Part shown: in pieces, positions 37,721 through 48,153 of the stretch
How the letters are laid out: the number at the start of each line of letters is the position of its first letter
Position numbering within the stretch: the first letter of the stretch is position 1
Made by a program: the position numbers and the translations under genes
The notes under the pieces: model-generated
The model's database searches: none
What the model saw: only the letters and a program-made list of their open reading frames with translations
Told to the model about the DNA's origin: nothing
NCBI RefSeq assembly: GCF_000600335.2
Contig: NZ_KK088573.1
Coordinates: forward strand, 1-52,020
DNA length: 52,020 nucleotides
Source: Rubellimicrobium mesophilum DSM 19309
Lineage (GTDB): Bacteria; Pseudomonadota; Alphaproteobacteria; Rhodobacterales; Rhodobacteraceae
Reading direction: 5' to 3'

Positions 37721-38932
37721 TCATTCGCCCACGATGGTGGCCGACGCCCGCAGGTCGGCGACCAGCGCGTCGGAAAAGGCCTCGAGCCGCTGGCTGCGAA
37801 GCGCGTTCCGCACCGCTTCGCGATCGGGCGCCCCCTCGGGCAGGGGGTAGGTGCGCGAGCAGAGCATGGTGAGGAGCAGCGTCTGCCCGCCGTCCGTCGT
37901 GCGGCCCCAGGTCGCCTCGTTGGGGTCGAGCTTGGCGAGGTCCAGCGCCACGTCCTCCGGAATGGAGCCCGGGGCCACCGCCTGCCTCTCGATGTTCTGG
38001 TCGGGCAGGCCCAGGGCGAAGAGGTCGGTGCAGGTGTCCGCGCGGGCGGCGATGCCGGCCGCCTTGCTCACCGCCTCCTGCGACAGCCCGCCAGGGATGC
38101 GCACGACGGCGTAGTCCACCAACTCCGGCTGCGCGGCCGGCACCGCCGCCTCGCGGACGTCGCGGAGCTGGAGCAGAGCCACCGCGCCCGTGACGGGCAG
38201 GGGCGGCGTCACCTCGCCGGGCGAGAGCTCCAGGATGATGCCCTGGAGCACCGCCGGGTAGTTGGAGAGAGGCGTCCAGTCGAGCTCGCCCCCTCGCTCG
38301 CGGGACGGCACCGCGGAGACCTCGCGCGCGGCGGCCTCGAACTCGGCGACGGAGGTGATCTGGGAGATCTGCCGCGCGGCGGCCTCGGCCTGGGCCTCCC
38401 GGCCCGGCGGGGCGGGAATGACGATCTCGTTGAGGAGCACCTCGATCCCCTGCCGCTCGGTCCCCTGCTGGGACAGGGCCTGCTCGACCTCCGGGTCCGT
38501 GACCTCGACCCTGTCGCCGAAGCGGGCGCGGATATAGTCGCGCCAGGTGACGTTCGTGGCCACGTAGTCGCGTAGCGTCTCGGGATCGACGCCCTGCGTG
38601 GCCAGCCGCGCCTCGAACTCCTCGGTCGAGAGTTCCGCGCGGGACGCGAAGTCGGCGAGGGCGCGGGCCAGCGCCTCGTCGGAGAGCGTGGCTCCCGCGC
38701 GATCGAGCTCCTGCTGCTTCAGCCGCTCCTCGACGAGCTGGGTCCGCGCGAGCTCTGGCAGGTCGCCGGGCGTCCCGAAGGCATCGAGGAGCAGGGCGCG
38801 CTGCTGGAGCTCGTATCCGGTGACGGCCCGGTCGTTGACCACGATCGCGGGCGAGAACAGGTCCTGCGCCGCAACGGGACCCCCGAGGAGGACGAGGACG
38901 CCCAGCGCCCGCAGGAAGTTACCGGAAGTCAT
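37721..38932 (-). CDS. surA: SurA-like periplasmic chaperone / peptidyl-prolyl isomerase
   Basis: SurA escorts outer-membrane proteins, LptD among them, through the periplasm. The 403-residue protein has a Sec signal (LGVLVLLGGPVAAQ, cleaved near residue 23), a SurA N-terminal domain (PAIVVNDRAVTGYELQQRAL), and one parvulin-like domain (about residues 165 to 270, with GGELDWTPLSNYPAVLQG and LSPGEVTPPL). Alphaproteobacterial members often have a single parvulin domain. GGGAGGGG precedes the ATG. It is placed directly after lptD. Confidence 0.9.
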   Translation of the reverse strand: MTSGNFLRALGVLVLLGGPVAAQDLFSPAIVVNDRAVTGYELQQRALLLDAFGTPGDLPELARTQLVEERLKQQELDRAGATLSDEALARALADFASRAELSTEEFEARLATQGVDPETLRDYVATNVTWRDYIRARFGDRVEVTDPEVEQALSQQGTERQGIEVLLNEIVIPAPPGREAQAEAAARQISQITSVAEFEAAAREVSAVPSRERGGELDWTPLSNYPAVLQGIILELSPGEVTPPLPVTGAVALLQLRDVREAAVPAAQPELVDYAVVRIPGGLSQEAVSKAAGIAARADTCTDLFALGLPDQNIERQAVAPGSIPEDVALDLAKLDPNEATWGRTTDGGQTLLLTMLCSRTYPLPEGAPDREAVRNALRSQRLEAFSDALVADLRASATIVGE

Positions 38933-38947
38933 CGCCCCTCCCTTGCC

Positions 38948-41044
38948 TCAGCCGCGGCAGGCGCCGGGCGTCACCCGGGCCTGCCGTCCGGCCGAGAAGC
39001 CGTTGAGATTGACCGAGAGCCCGAAGTCCGTCGAGGGCCCGCCGTCGTCGGCCGAGGTGTAGCGGCGCGCCACCGAAACGTCCACCTCGACGCATTCGTT
39101 GCGCCAGCCCAGGCCGAGACCCACGCGCGCGGGTCGGTCGGCCTCCAGGTCGTAGCGGGTGTCGCCCTGGATGGTCCACCGCTCCGATGGCCGCAGCTCG
39201 GCGTCGAACAGGATCTCGGCGGCCGTGTCGGGCCGGTCCTCCTCCGCGTCGGCGGGCACGTGGAGATAGGCCGTCCCCAGCGTGATCGCGTCGTTCGACC
39301 AGTCGAGCCGCGCCTCGGTCTTGCCGGGCCGGAAGTCGGCGAGGTCGTCGTGGAAGAGCGTCCGAAGGTCGAAGGCGAATCCCCCGGCGAGGTCGAGCCC
39401 CTCCGCCAGCAGCCAGTCCGAGGACATACCCGAAAGCCCCGAGGCCTGCGAAGCCTCCAGCGCCTCGGTCCTGAGCACCCGCCCGACGGCCAGCGTGGAG
39501 GAGAAGCCCGGTCCGGTCCGTGTCCAGGAGAGGCCCAGGGAAAGCCTCCCGCCGGTCTCCACCTCGTCCTCCCCCGGCAGGCGGGAAAGGGCATGGAGGT
39601 TCGCCTCGTCGAACTCCGGCAGCCGCGAATCCTCGTTGGGCGGCTCGTTCCCGAAGGCGCCGGTCCAGCCCAGCGAGGCCACGGGTTCGAGAAGGTCCGA
39701 GCCCGCCTGCGTCCCATGCCGGATCAGCGGCCAGCGGAGCGTCACGGCGGCGGCGGGAGAGGCGCGCAGGAACGATTCGGCATAGGCCGGATCGTCGGCC
39801 ACGCGGTAGGCGTCGAGCGCCGCCCGGGCCTCGCCCTCGATCAGGACGCCCGGCCCGAGCACCCGGTCCGCGCGCCAGCCCGCGAAGGCCCCGGCCCGGG
39901 TCACGTCGCGCGAGGCCTCGCCCGAGCCGCTGGCCGTCCGCGCGAAGCCGTCGAGCCCCACCCCGAGGGTCACGGTCCCGCCCAGCGCGTCGTTGCGCTT
40001 CTCCCAGGAAAGCTGGGCCACGACCGGGGGCAGCGGCCCCTCCCTCTCGTCCTGGCGAAGCGAGCGATACTGGGTGACGTCGGCCGCGAAGAGCGAGGTC
40101 TGGCCCACCCGGCTCAGCCGGACCGAGGTCTCCAGCCGGTCGTCGTCGCTGTAGCCGTAGTCGAGGAGGTAGTCCTTGTCGCTCACGGCGGTCCCGTGGA
40201 AGAGCAGGTCCAGCCGGTCGCCCAGGTCGAAGGCCCCCCGCGCCGTCACGAAGCCGCGCGGGCCCTCGGTCAGGTCGTCGCGGCTCACCGCTCCCTCCAC
40301 CTGCAGGTCGCCCCGCAGGAAGGCCTGCCGGTAGCGCGCCTCCAGCGTCCGCGTCTGCCGCGACAGGTAGGGGGTGAGGGTCAGGTCCCGCGTGGGCCCC
40401 AACTCGATGAAGTAGGGGAGCTTGAGGCCGACGCCGAGGTCGTCCGTCGTGCGGATGCGCGGGATAAGAAGACCCGTCGCGCGCTCGTTGTTCGGGTCGG
40501 GCAGGCGCATCCGGGGCACCCAGAAGATCGGGACGCCCCGCACCAGGAAGCGTGCGTTCTCGAAGTAGAGCTGCTCGGCCGCCTCGTCGTGGATCACCTG
40601 CTCGGCCCGGATCTCCCAGAGCGGCGCCGTCCCCGGGCAGACCTGGCAGGAGGAGGCAGCGGCGCCCGTCAGCGCGGTCAGCCCGTCCAGCCGGTCCACC
40701 CGGTTCGCGGCGAGCTGGAGCTGCCGGTCGAGTACCAGCCGCGCGCCCCGCAGGAGCCCGTCCTCCAGCCGAGGGTCGAGCTCGGCCCGCTCGGCGGTGA
40801 CGACGGTCCCGTCCGCGTCGCGGATGAGGATGGGCCCTTCGATGGTCAGCCGGTCGGCGGCGCGGTCGTAGGCCACCTCGGCGGCCGAGAGCGTCGTCCC
40901 CTCGTAGAAGGCCTGCACGTTGCCCGTGGCCACCAGCCTCTCGTCCTGGGTCACGACGAGCGTGTCAGCGACCAGCACCGCGCTCTCCTGCGCCGGGGCG
41001 GCAAGGGGGAGGAGCGCCAGCAGGAGCGCGAGAAGGCGCCTCAT
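38948..41044 (-). CDS. lptD: LPS-assembly outer-membrane protein LptD
   Basis: LptD is the outer-membrane barrel that inserts lipopolysaccharide at the cell surface. The 698-residue protein has a signal peptide (LLALLLALLPLAAPAQ), an OstA/LptA-like beta-jellyroll (about residues 25 to 140), the LptD middle motif PIFWVPRMRLPDPNNERATG, and a long amphipathic beta-rich C terminus. Only a few cysteines are present (the SSCQVCPG pair near residue 135 and two near the C terminus), so the disulfide pattern may differ from that of E. coli. Its ATG overlaps the lptG stop (ATGA). Confidence 0.94.
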   Translation of the reverse strand: MRRLLALLLALLPLAAPAQESAVLVADTLVVTQDERLVATGNVQAFYEGTTLSAAEVAYDRAADRLTIEGPILIRDADGTVVTAERAELDPRLEDGLLRGARLVLDRQLQLAANRVDRLDGLTALTGAAASSCQVCPGTAPLWEIRAEQVIHDEAAEQLYFENARFLVRGVPIFWVPRMRLPDPNNERATGLLIPRIRTTDDLGVGLKLPYFIELGPTRDLTLTPYLSRQTRTLEARYRQAFLRGDLQVEGAVSRDDLTEGPRGFVTARGAFDLGDRLDLLFHGTAVSDKDYLLDYGYSDDDRLETSVRLSRVGQTSLFAADVTQYRSLRQDEREGPLPPVVAQLSWEKRNDALGGTVTLGVGLDGFARTASGSGEASRDVTRAGAFAGWRADRVLGPGVLIEGEARAALDAYRVADDPAYAESFLRASPAAAVTLRWPLIRHGTQAGSDLLEPVASLGWTGAFGNEPPNEDSRLPEFDEANLHALSRLPGEDEVETGGRLSLGLSWTRTGPGFSSTLAVGRVLRTEALEASQASGLSGMSSDWLLAEGLDLAGGFAFDLRTLFHDDLADFRPGKTEARLDWSNDAITLGTAYLHVPADAEEDRPDTAAEILFDAELRPSERWTIQGDTRYDLEADRPARVGLGLGWRNECVEVDVSVARRYTSADDGGPSTDFGLSVNLNGFSAGRQARVTPGACRG

Positions 41045-42132
41045 CCTTCCTCCAGATGCAGCAGCAGCCCGAGCGACAGGAAGATAGCGGCCATCGGCGG
41101 CGCCCAGGCGGCCAGCGCGGGGGCGACCTCCCCGGCCTCGCCCAGGATGAGCGCGAGGTTCCGCAGGAAGTAGATGCCGAAGCCCGTCAGGATCGCGCCC
41201 AGCACCATCATCCCCGTCCGCCGCCCCCTCTGATGGCGCATCGTGAAGCCCGCCGCCACCAGCACCATGGCGAGGAGGAACGCGGGCTGCGCGAGCTCGG
41301 TCTGCAGGAACACCTTGTGCCGCTGCGCCGTGAAGCCCGCGTCCTCCAGCCGCTTGATGAAACTCGGCAGCTCCCAGATCGGGATGGAGGACGGCGTCCC
41401 GAAGCTGTCGCGGATCTGGTCGGGCGTCAGCGAGGAGGGAAGGGTCCAGCTCGCGTGCAGCGCCGCCTCGGCCTCGGGGTTGGCGGCCGTCAGGGGCCAG
41501 ACCTTGGCCTGGGTCAGCGTCCAGCGTCCCGCGGCCAACTCCGCCCGCTCGGCCTCGATCCGCTCGCGCGGGCGGCCCTCGGCGTCGTAGGTGAGCAGGG
41601 TCACGCCCCGAAGCGCGGTCCCGTCGAGGTTCGACCGCGCGGCCCGGATCACCGTCGGCCCGGCCGCGCCGCCCTGCCGTAGCCAGAGCCCGTCCTCGGA
41701 CAGCGCCAGCGCCGATTCCTCGCCGTTGATCCGGCCCACGCGCGACTCGTACTCGCGCGAGGTCGCGGCGACGATGGGGTTGAAGGCCGCGACCGCCAGC
41801 GCGCCCAGCAGCACCGCGACGATCGAGGGCCCGAGCAGCGCCCGCAGGGCCGACCGTCCCGAGCCGCGCGTGACCACCAGCTCCGAGGACTTGGCGAGGC
41901 TCAGGAACATGGCGATGGCGGCGATGATCGTGACCAGCGGCAGGATCGAGTAGAGCCCCGACGGCACGTTGAGGAGCGTGAGCCCGAGGATCGGCCAGAG
42001 CCCCTCGACGTTGTCGCCGAAGCGCTGGATCTGCTCCACGATGTCCACGAGGGCGAGGATGCCGAAGAAGATCGCGAGCGTTCCCAGGAACGTCTTCAGG
42101 AAGCGCCGCGCGAGGTAGCGGTCGAGGATCAT
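41041..42132 (-). CDS. lptG: LPS export ABC transporter permease LptG
   Basis: One of the two membrane subunits of LptB2FG, which extracts LPS from the inner membrane. The 363-residue protein has the YjgP/YjgQ-family layout: three N-terminal helices (LKTFLGTLAIFFGILALVDI onwards), a periplasmic beta-jellyroll (about 130 to 270), and three C-terminal helices. SGLYSILPLVTIIAAIAMF and VTRGSGRSALRALLGPS are characteristic. It overlaps lptF and lptD by ATGA on both sides, so the three genes are translated together. Confidence 0.95.
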   Translation of the reverse strand: MILDRYLARRFLKTFLGTLAIFFGILALVDIVEQIQRFGDNVEGLWPILGLTLLNVPSGLYSILPLVTIIAAIAMFLSLAKSSELVVTRGSGRSALRALLGPSIVAVLLGALAVAAFNPIVAATSREYESRVGRINGEESALALSEDGLWLRQGGAAGPTVIRAARSNLDGTALRGVTLLTYDAEGRPRERIEAERAELAAGRWTLTQAKVWPLTAANPEAEAALHASWTLPSSLTPDQIRDSFGTPSSIPIWELPSFIKRLEDAGFTAQRHKVFLQTELAQPAFLLAMVLVAAGFTMRHQRGRRTGMMVLGAILTGFGIYFLRNLALILGEAGEVAPALAAWAPPMAAIFLSLGLLLHLEEG

Positions 42133-43246
42133 GGCACGGCCTCCCGCCGCACCCGCCGGGGCCGCGCGGCGAGCCCGACGAGGAGCGACCCGACCGCGAG
42201 GCCCACCGCCGGGGACAGGTAGGCCAGCGGCCAGAGCATCGGGTCGTCGTGGACCGCCTGCGAGGCGACCGACTCCACGCCCTTGACGAGGATCACCAGC
42301 ACCACCGCCGCGACCGTCTGCCTCCAGACGCCGAAGCGGCTGAACTGGCCGAGCAGCAGCGCCCCAGGGCGATCAGGGCGGCGGCGGGCGCGAAGAGCGC
42401 CTCGGCGACCCGCTCCTGTCCCTCGGCGAAGAGGATGCCTTCCGCCTTCCCGGTCTCCTCGGCCAGGGCGGGCGTCGGCATCAGGAGCTCCCAGGTCGGC
42501 ACCTCGCGCGAGCTCCGCCCGCCGTCGCCCGCCGTCGGCAGGAAGGGCGAGAGATCGTAGGCCAGGTCGGCGAAGCTCGTGGCGAGGAGCCGACCCGTCT
42601 CCCTGTCGAGCCGCTGGATCATCCCGTCCACCATGACGAGCTGCGGGCCGCCTTCGCCGCGCACGAGGTAGGCCGAGGCGGCGGTGTAGGTCATGCTCTC
42701 GTCCGCGTCGCGCGTGTCCGACAGCAGCAGCCCCCGCAGCTCGTTGGAGGGCGTGACCTCCTGGATGTAGAGCGTGAGGCCCTTGGCGGGCGAGATGAAC
42801 TCCCCCTCGCGCAGGAGCCGGGCGGTGGCCGTCTGCGCGATCTCCGCCTGCCGGGCGTTGAGCCTCACGAGGCTCAGGGGCACGAGGACGTGGGCGAGGA
42901 TCGAGATCAGCACCGCCACGATCAGCCCGAAGGCCAGCACGGGCCGCGCGAGCCGCCAGGGCGAGGTTCCGGTCGCCTGGATCACCGTCAGCTCCGAATC
43001 CCCGCTCATCCGGCTCAGGGCGTAGAGCGTCGCCGCGAAGGCCGCGAGCGGCAGGACGATGCGGATGATCGAGGGCAGCGCCAGCGCCGTGAACTCCAGG
43101 AACACCCAGGCCGACTGCCCGTCCGCGATGAGCTGGTCGAAGAGCACAACCGCCCGGTTGATCCAGTAGACGAGCACGAGCACCAGCGAGGCGAGCCCGA
43201 AGACCGCCATCAACTGCGACAGCACGTATCTGTCGATCCGCCCCAC
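42129..43246 (-). CDS. lptF: LPS export ABC transporter permease LptF, one-base frameshift
   Basis: Partner of LptG in the LPS exporter. The first 290 residues are a good LptF (MGRIDRYVLSQLMAVFGLAS, RIVLPLAAFAATLYALSRM, SGDSELTVIQATGTSPWRLA, then the jellyroll). After ALIALG the frame is lost. Adding one base in the run of four C at 42362-42365 restores ALLLGQFSRFGVWRQTVAAV and a normal final membrane region, ending at TGA 42129-42131 that overlaps the lptG start. The 1118-base interval is a multiple of three plus two, which agrees. Probable sequencing error. About 372 residues when corrected. Confidence 0.92.
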
Positions 43247-43366
43247 CCGCGTTCCTTTCCCGCCTCGGGGCAGAGTTAGACCGGATCGGCCCCGGGTTGA
43301 ACCTTCTTCTGGCCTCCCCCGACCCGCCGGGCTACCAACGCCCCGTCACGTTCCCGAGGAGCCGCC

Positions 43367-44839
<1,473 letters not shown>

Positions 44840-44890
44840 GGTCGGAAGGAGCCCGCCCTACGGAACTGGTCTAACGGACAAGGCCACAGG

Positions 44891-45355
44891 ATGCCCGAAG
44901 CCTTCTTCTACCAGTTGAATGGCGACTCGCCCGAGGCGGTGCTGCCCCGGATGCTCGACATGGCCCTCGGAAAGGGCTGGCGCATCGAGGTCCGGGGCCT
45001 CGCGCGCGACCGGATGGAGCGGCTGGACCTCGCGCTCTGGGGCGAGGGGGGCGAGTTCCGGCCCCACGGCATTGCCGGCGGGCCCCACGACTCGGAGCAG
45101 CCGATCCTGTTGACCGTGGCCCAAGGGCAGGGGGACCGCGACTGCCTCATGGCGCTCGACGGCGCCCCTGTCTCGGAAGGGGAGGCCCTCGTTGCGCAAC
45201 GGGTCTGCATCGTCTTCGACGGCTCTGACCCGGAGGCGCTGTCCACCGCCCGCACCCAATGGAAGGTGCTCACCGGCGCGGGCCTCGCCGCCCGCTACTA
45301 CATGCGCGAGGACGGCACCTGGTCCCTCAGGCAGGAGCGTCAGGCGAGGTCCTGA
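44891..45355 (+). CDS. holC: DNA polymerase III chi subunit
   Basis: HolC links the clamp loader to single-stranded-DNA-binding protein. The 154-residue protein fits the family: it opens FFYQLNGDSPEAVLPRMLDM, then ALGKGWRIEVRG, the Trp-containing LDLALWGEGGEFRPHGIAGG and PILLTVAQGQ. Its place 51 bases after a leucyl aminopeptidase gene is the classical pepA-holC arrangement. The 3' end overlaps the convergent M48 peptidase gene by 29 bases. Confidence 0.88.
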   Translation: MPEAFFYQLNGDSPEAVLPRMLDMALGKGWRIEVRGLARDRMERLDLALWGEGGEFRPHGIAGGPHDSEQPILLTVAQGQGDRDCLMALDGAPVSEGEALVAQRVCIVFDGSDPEALSTARTQWKVLTGAGLAARYYMREDGTWSLRQERQARS

Positions 45356-46028
45356 GCCAGCGCGCCTCGTTCGCCTCGATGGCGCGGATGCGCTCCTCGG
45401 TCCTGGGATGGGTCAGCAGCCACGCGGGCGCCTGCGCTCCGTGCCCCGCCATGGCGCCCAGCTTGCGGAACAGCGACTTCTGCGGCCCCGCCCCGATCCC
45501 GGCCTTGATGAGCAGCGCCGTGGCGTAGGCATCCGCCTCGTATTCGTCGCGCCGCGACAGCCCGGCGGCGAGGAGGCTCACCAACCCCTGCGCGATCCAG
45601 ACCCCGAGCCCCGGCAGCAGCCGCCCCAGCACCAGCGCGAGGCCCATCCGCACGGCGTTCTGCCCGGTGAAGTCGATCATCCTCCGCCGCGAATGCCCGA
45701 GCGCCACGTGCCCCAGCTCGTGCGCCACGACGCTCGCCATCTCCTCCGCCGTGACCTGCCCCGCGCGGAAGCGCTCGTAGAAGCCCCGGGTGATGAAGAT
45801 GCGCCCATCGTGCGAGGCAAGCCCGTTGATCGCCGGCACCTCGTAGAGGTGGACCCTGATGCGCGGGATCTCCAGCGCCTCCGCCAGCCGCGCGAGGGCC
45901 GTCCTCAGCCCCGGGTCCGCCAGCTCCACCGAGTTCCGGTCGAGCTCCCGCGCCGTGCGCCATGCGAGCGTCCGCGCGTAGACGATCGCCGCGGCGACGA
46001 GGAGGAGAAGCGGGAGGAGCCGGATCAT
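45327..46028 (-). CDS. M48-family zinc metalloprotease (HtpX-like), membrane-anchored
   Basis: A 233-residue peptidase. It has an N-terminal membrane anchor (IRLLPLLLLVAAAIVYA), then the zinc motif HELGH at residues 103 to 107 (ASVVAHELGHVALGHSRRRM), a hydrophobic stretch at about 125 to 155 and the third-ligand region SRRDEYEADAYA. It ends LLTHPRTEERIRAI, as in many M48 proteins. The family degrades misfolded membrane or periplasmic proteins; which side the active site faces here is not certain. A small membrane-protein gene lies 31 bases upstream on the same strand. Confidence 0.88.
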   Translation of the reverse strand: MIRLLPLLLLVAAAIVYARTLAWRTARELDRNSVELADPGLRTALARLAEALEIPRIRVHLYEVPAINGLASHDGRIFITRGFYERFRAGQVTAEEMASVVAHELGHVALGHSRRRMIDFTGQNAVRMGLALVLGRLLPGLGVWIAQGLVSLLAAGLSRRDEYEADAYATALLIKAGIGAGPQKSLFRKLGAMAGHGAQAPAWLLTHPRTEERIRAIEANEARWLRTSPDAPA

Positions 46029-46059
46029 GCCCCGGATATGGGCACCCGACCGCGCGCTC

Positions 46060-46230
46060 TCAAGCGAGGTTGCGCTGGATCAGGATGAGCAGGAAAAGCC
46101 CGATCAGGCCACCGAGGATCGCGCCGACCGCCGCCCATTGAAGGAGGTCGAAACGCGTGCCCTCGCGCCGCCGTGCGCCCAGGGCCCCGAGGGCGGCGCC
46201 GATCAGCAGGCCGGCCAGAGGGTAGATCAT
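46060..46230 (-). CDS. Small two-helix membrane protein
   Basis: A 56-residue protein. Two hydrophobic helices (about residues 2 to 18, YPLAGLLIGAALGALG, and 31 to 52, WAAVGAILGGLIGLFLLILI) are joined by a basic loop (ARRREGTRFDLLQ), which should face the cytoplasm. The ATG at 46230 has GGGAG seven bases upstream. It is on the same strand as the M48 peptidase and 31 bases before it, so they may share a transcript. I know no function for it. Confidence 0.7.
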   Translation of the reverse strand: MIYPLAGLLIGAALGALGARRREGTRFDLLQWAAVGAILGGLIGLFLLILIQRNLA

Positions 46231-46588
46231 GCGCGTGCTCCCGTCCGGTTGCGGCCCGCCCAAGGCCTATCGCGGGCGCCAGGGGGCGTCCAGACTCGCC
46301 CCCCGCCCGCAAAGATGGCGAAAGGAGGACGTCCATCGGGTTTCCCCGGCCCGTGGCCCCGCCGCCATGGCCGTTCCGTGGCGTCACACGACAACGCAAG
46401 GCGGGCCATGGACTTGCCCGACGGCCCGTTGCGCTTGCGTAGCATCGTCCCCCAAGCCACCGTCGGCTCTCACGAAAACGTTCGTGACAGTACCAGGCGA
46501 GGGGTGTAGGGAGCCCCCAAGGGCAGCAAGGGGCCGAGGCGGCTGGTGCGTTCCGTGAGCCAGCCACCGGCAGGACAGGGGAGCAGTG
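46231..46588. other. Divergent intergenic region upstream of dksA
   Basis: These 358 bases carry no supported gene; reading frames here lack initiation signals and are rich in Arg and Pro. The only clear structure is the palindrome at 46470-46487. The region should hold promoters for dksA and for the small membrane protein, but I could not identify good -35/-10 pairs. Confidence 0.6.
46470..46487. promoter_or_regulatory. Operator-like palindrome upstream of dksA
   Basis: TCACGAAAACGTTCGTGA: 7-bp perfect arms with a 4-base centre, in a locally AT-richer patch 102 bases upstream of the dksA start. The cognate regulator is unknown. Confidence 0.5.
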
Positions 46589-47011
46589 ATGAAAGCCGAG
46601 ATTTTCCTGCCGGAGGACTACCGTCCCGCCGAGGACGAGCCCTTCATGAACGAGCGGCAGCTCGAATACTTCCGCCGCAAGCTCCTCGCCTGGAAGGGTG
46701 AGATCCTCAAGGAATCGCTCGACACCATCGAGGGGATGAAGGACAGCACCCGCAACATCCCCGACATCGCCGACCGCGCCTCGGAGGAGACCGACCGCGC
46801 GCTCGAGCTCCGCACCCGCGACCGCCAGCGCAAGCTGGTCTCCAAGATCGACGCCGCGCTGCGTCGCATCGAGGAAGGGGAATACGGCTACTGCGAGATC
46901 ACGGGCGAGCCCATCTCGCTCAAGCGCCTCGACGCCCGTCCCATCGCCACCATGACGCTCGAGGCGCAGGAGCGTCACGAGCGCCGCGAGAAGGTCCACA
47001 GGGACGACTGA
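46589..47011 (+). CDS. dksA: RNA-polymerase-binding transcription factor DksA, single-cysteine type
   Basis: DksA works with ppGpp in the secondary channel of RNA polymerase. The 140-residue protein keeps the coiled coil and its tip residues (Asp59, Asp62 and Ala64 in IPDIADRASEE). Of the four zinc cysteines of E. coli DksA only one remains (Cys102 in YGYCEITGEPIS); the C-terminal CxxC is absent. I recall that Rhodobacter sphaeroides DksA is similar and still functional. The ATG at 46589 is preferred over GTG at 46586 because GGGGAG sits five bases before it. Coupled to the next gene by TGATG. Confidence 0.92.
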   Translation: MKAEIFLPEDYRPAEDEPFMNERQLEYFRRKLLAWKGEILKESLDTIEGMKDSTRNIPDIADRASEETDRALELRTRDRQRKLVSKIDAALRRIEEGEYGYCEITGEPISLKRLDARPIATMTLEAQERHERREKVHRDD

Positions 47012-48153
47012 TGGCCAGCGCGCCCCGGCGGGAGGTCCTCGTCGTCGGAGGCGGCATCGGTGGCCTCGCGGCAGCCCTGGCCCTCGCCCGCCGGGGGGCC
47101 TGGGTTCGGGTGGTCGAGCAGGCGCCCGCCATCTCCGAGGTCGGCGCCGGCCTCCAGATCACCCCCAACGGCAGCCGCGTCCTCCGCGCCCTCGGCCTTT
47201 CCCCCGAGTCGGTCGGCGTCCGCGCCCTGGCGGTGGAGCCGCGTGACGCCCTCACCGGCCGCCCCATCGCGCGCTTCGACCTCCGCCGCGCCGGCGGCGA
47301 CTACTTCTTCGTCCACCGCGCAGACCTCATCGACCTCCTGCGGCAGGGGGCCGAGGCCGCCGGGGTCCCCCTCCGCACCGAGGCCCGCGTCACCGCAATA
47401 ACGCCCCATGGCGTCGAGCTGGACGGCGGCGAGCATCTGTCGGCCGACCTCGTCGTCGGCGCGGACGGGCTCCATTCGGTGGTGCGCCGGCATCTCCTGG
47501 GCGACGACAGGCCCTTCTTCACCGGCCAGGTCGCCTGGCGCGCCATCGTCCCGGTGGAGCAGGGGCCCGTCGCCCGCATCTGGATGGCCCCCGGCAAGCA
47601 CGTCGTGACCTACCCGCTGAAGGACGGCCGCCTGAACGTGGTCGCCGTCCGCGAGGAGGCGCAGTGGGCCGAGGAGGGCTGGTCCCATCGCGACAGCCCC
47701 GACGCGCTCCGCCGCGCCTTCGGCGATGTCGCGCTGAACCTGAAGGCGATCCTCGCCCGCGTGACCGAGGTCGGCCGCTGGGGGCTCTTCCGGCATCCGG
47801 TCGCCGACAGATGGCACGACGGGCGCACGGTGCTCCTGGGCGACGCGGCGCATCCGACGCTCCCCTTCCTCGCCCAAGGCGCCAACCTCGCGCTCGAGGA
47901 CGCCTGGGTCCTCGCCCGCGAGATCCTCCGCGACGACCTTCGCGAGGGCCTCGACCGCTACCAGGCCGAGCGCCGCCCCCGCGTCTCCGACGCCGTCGGG
48001 GAGGCCAACGCCAACGCGCGCAACTATCACCTGAAGGGAGCCAGGCGCCGCGCCGCCCATGCGGGGCTGTGGACGCTCGGCTTCCTGGCGCCTGGGGCCT
48101 TCCTCAGGCGCTACGACTGGCTCTACCGCTTCGACGTGACGGCCGACGGCTAG
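47011..48153 (+). CDS. FAD-dependent monooxygenase (salicylate/3-hydroxybenzoate hydroxylase-like)
   Basis: A 380-residue group A flavoprotein monooxygenase. It has an N-terminal dinucleotide-binding motif (VLVVGGGIGGLAAALALARR), the middle DG-type motif LVVGADGLHSVVRR, and the second FAD motif LLGDAAHPTLPFLAQGANLA. Family members hydroxylate aromatic rings with NAD(P)H and O2; the substrate cannot be told and no catabolic genes are nearby. The ATG overlaps the dksA stop, so the two genes are co-translated, an odd partnership. The 3' end overlaps the next gene convergently by four bases. Confidence 0.9.
   Translation: MASAPRREVLVVGGGIGGLAAALALARRGAWVRVVEQAPAISEVGAGLQITPNGSRVLRALGLSPESVGVRALAVEPRDALTGRPIARFDLRRAGGDYFFVHRADLIDLLRQGAEAAGVPLRTEARVTAITPHGVELDGGEHLSADLVVGADGLHSVVRRHLLGDDRPFFTGQVAWRAIVPVEQGPVARIWMAPGKHVVTYPLKDGRLNVVAVREEAQWAEEGWSHRDSPDALRRAFGDVALNLKAILARVTEVGRWGLFRHPVADRWHDGRTVLLGDAAHPTLPFLAQGANLALEDAWVLAREILRDDLREGLDRYQAERRPRVSDAVGEANANARNYHLKGARRRAAHAGLWTLGFLAPGAFLRRYDWLYRFDVTADG

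Noticed and set aside
39260..41173. 637-codon reading frame opposite lptD
   Set aside because: Same antisense effect; composition is unlike a protein and lptD is well supported on the other strand.
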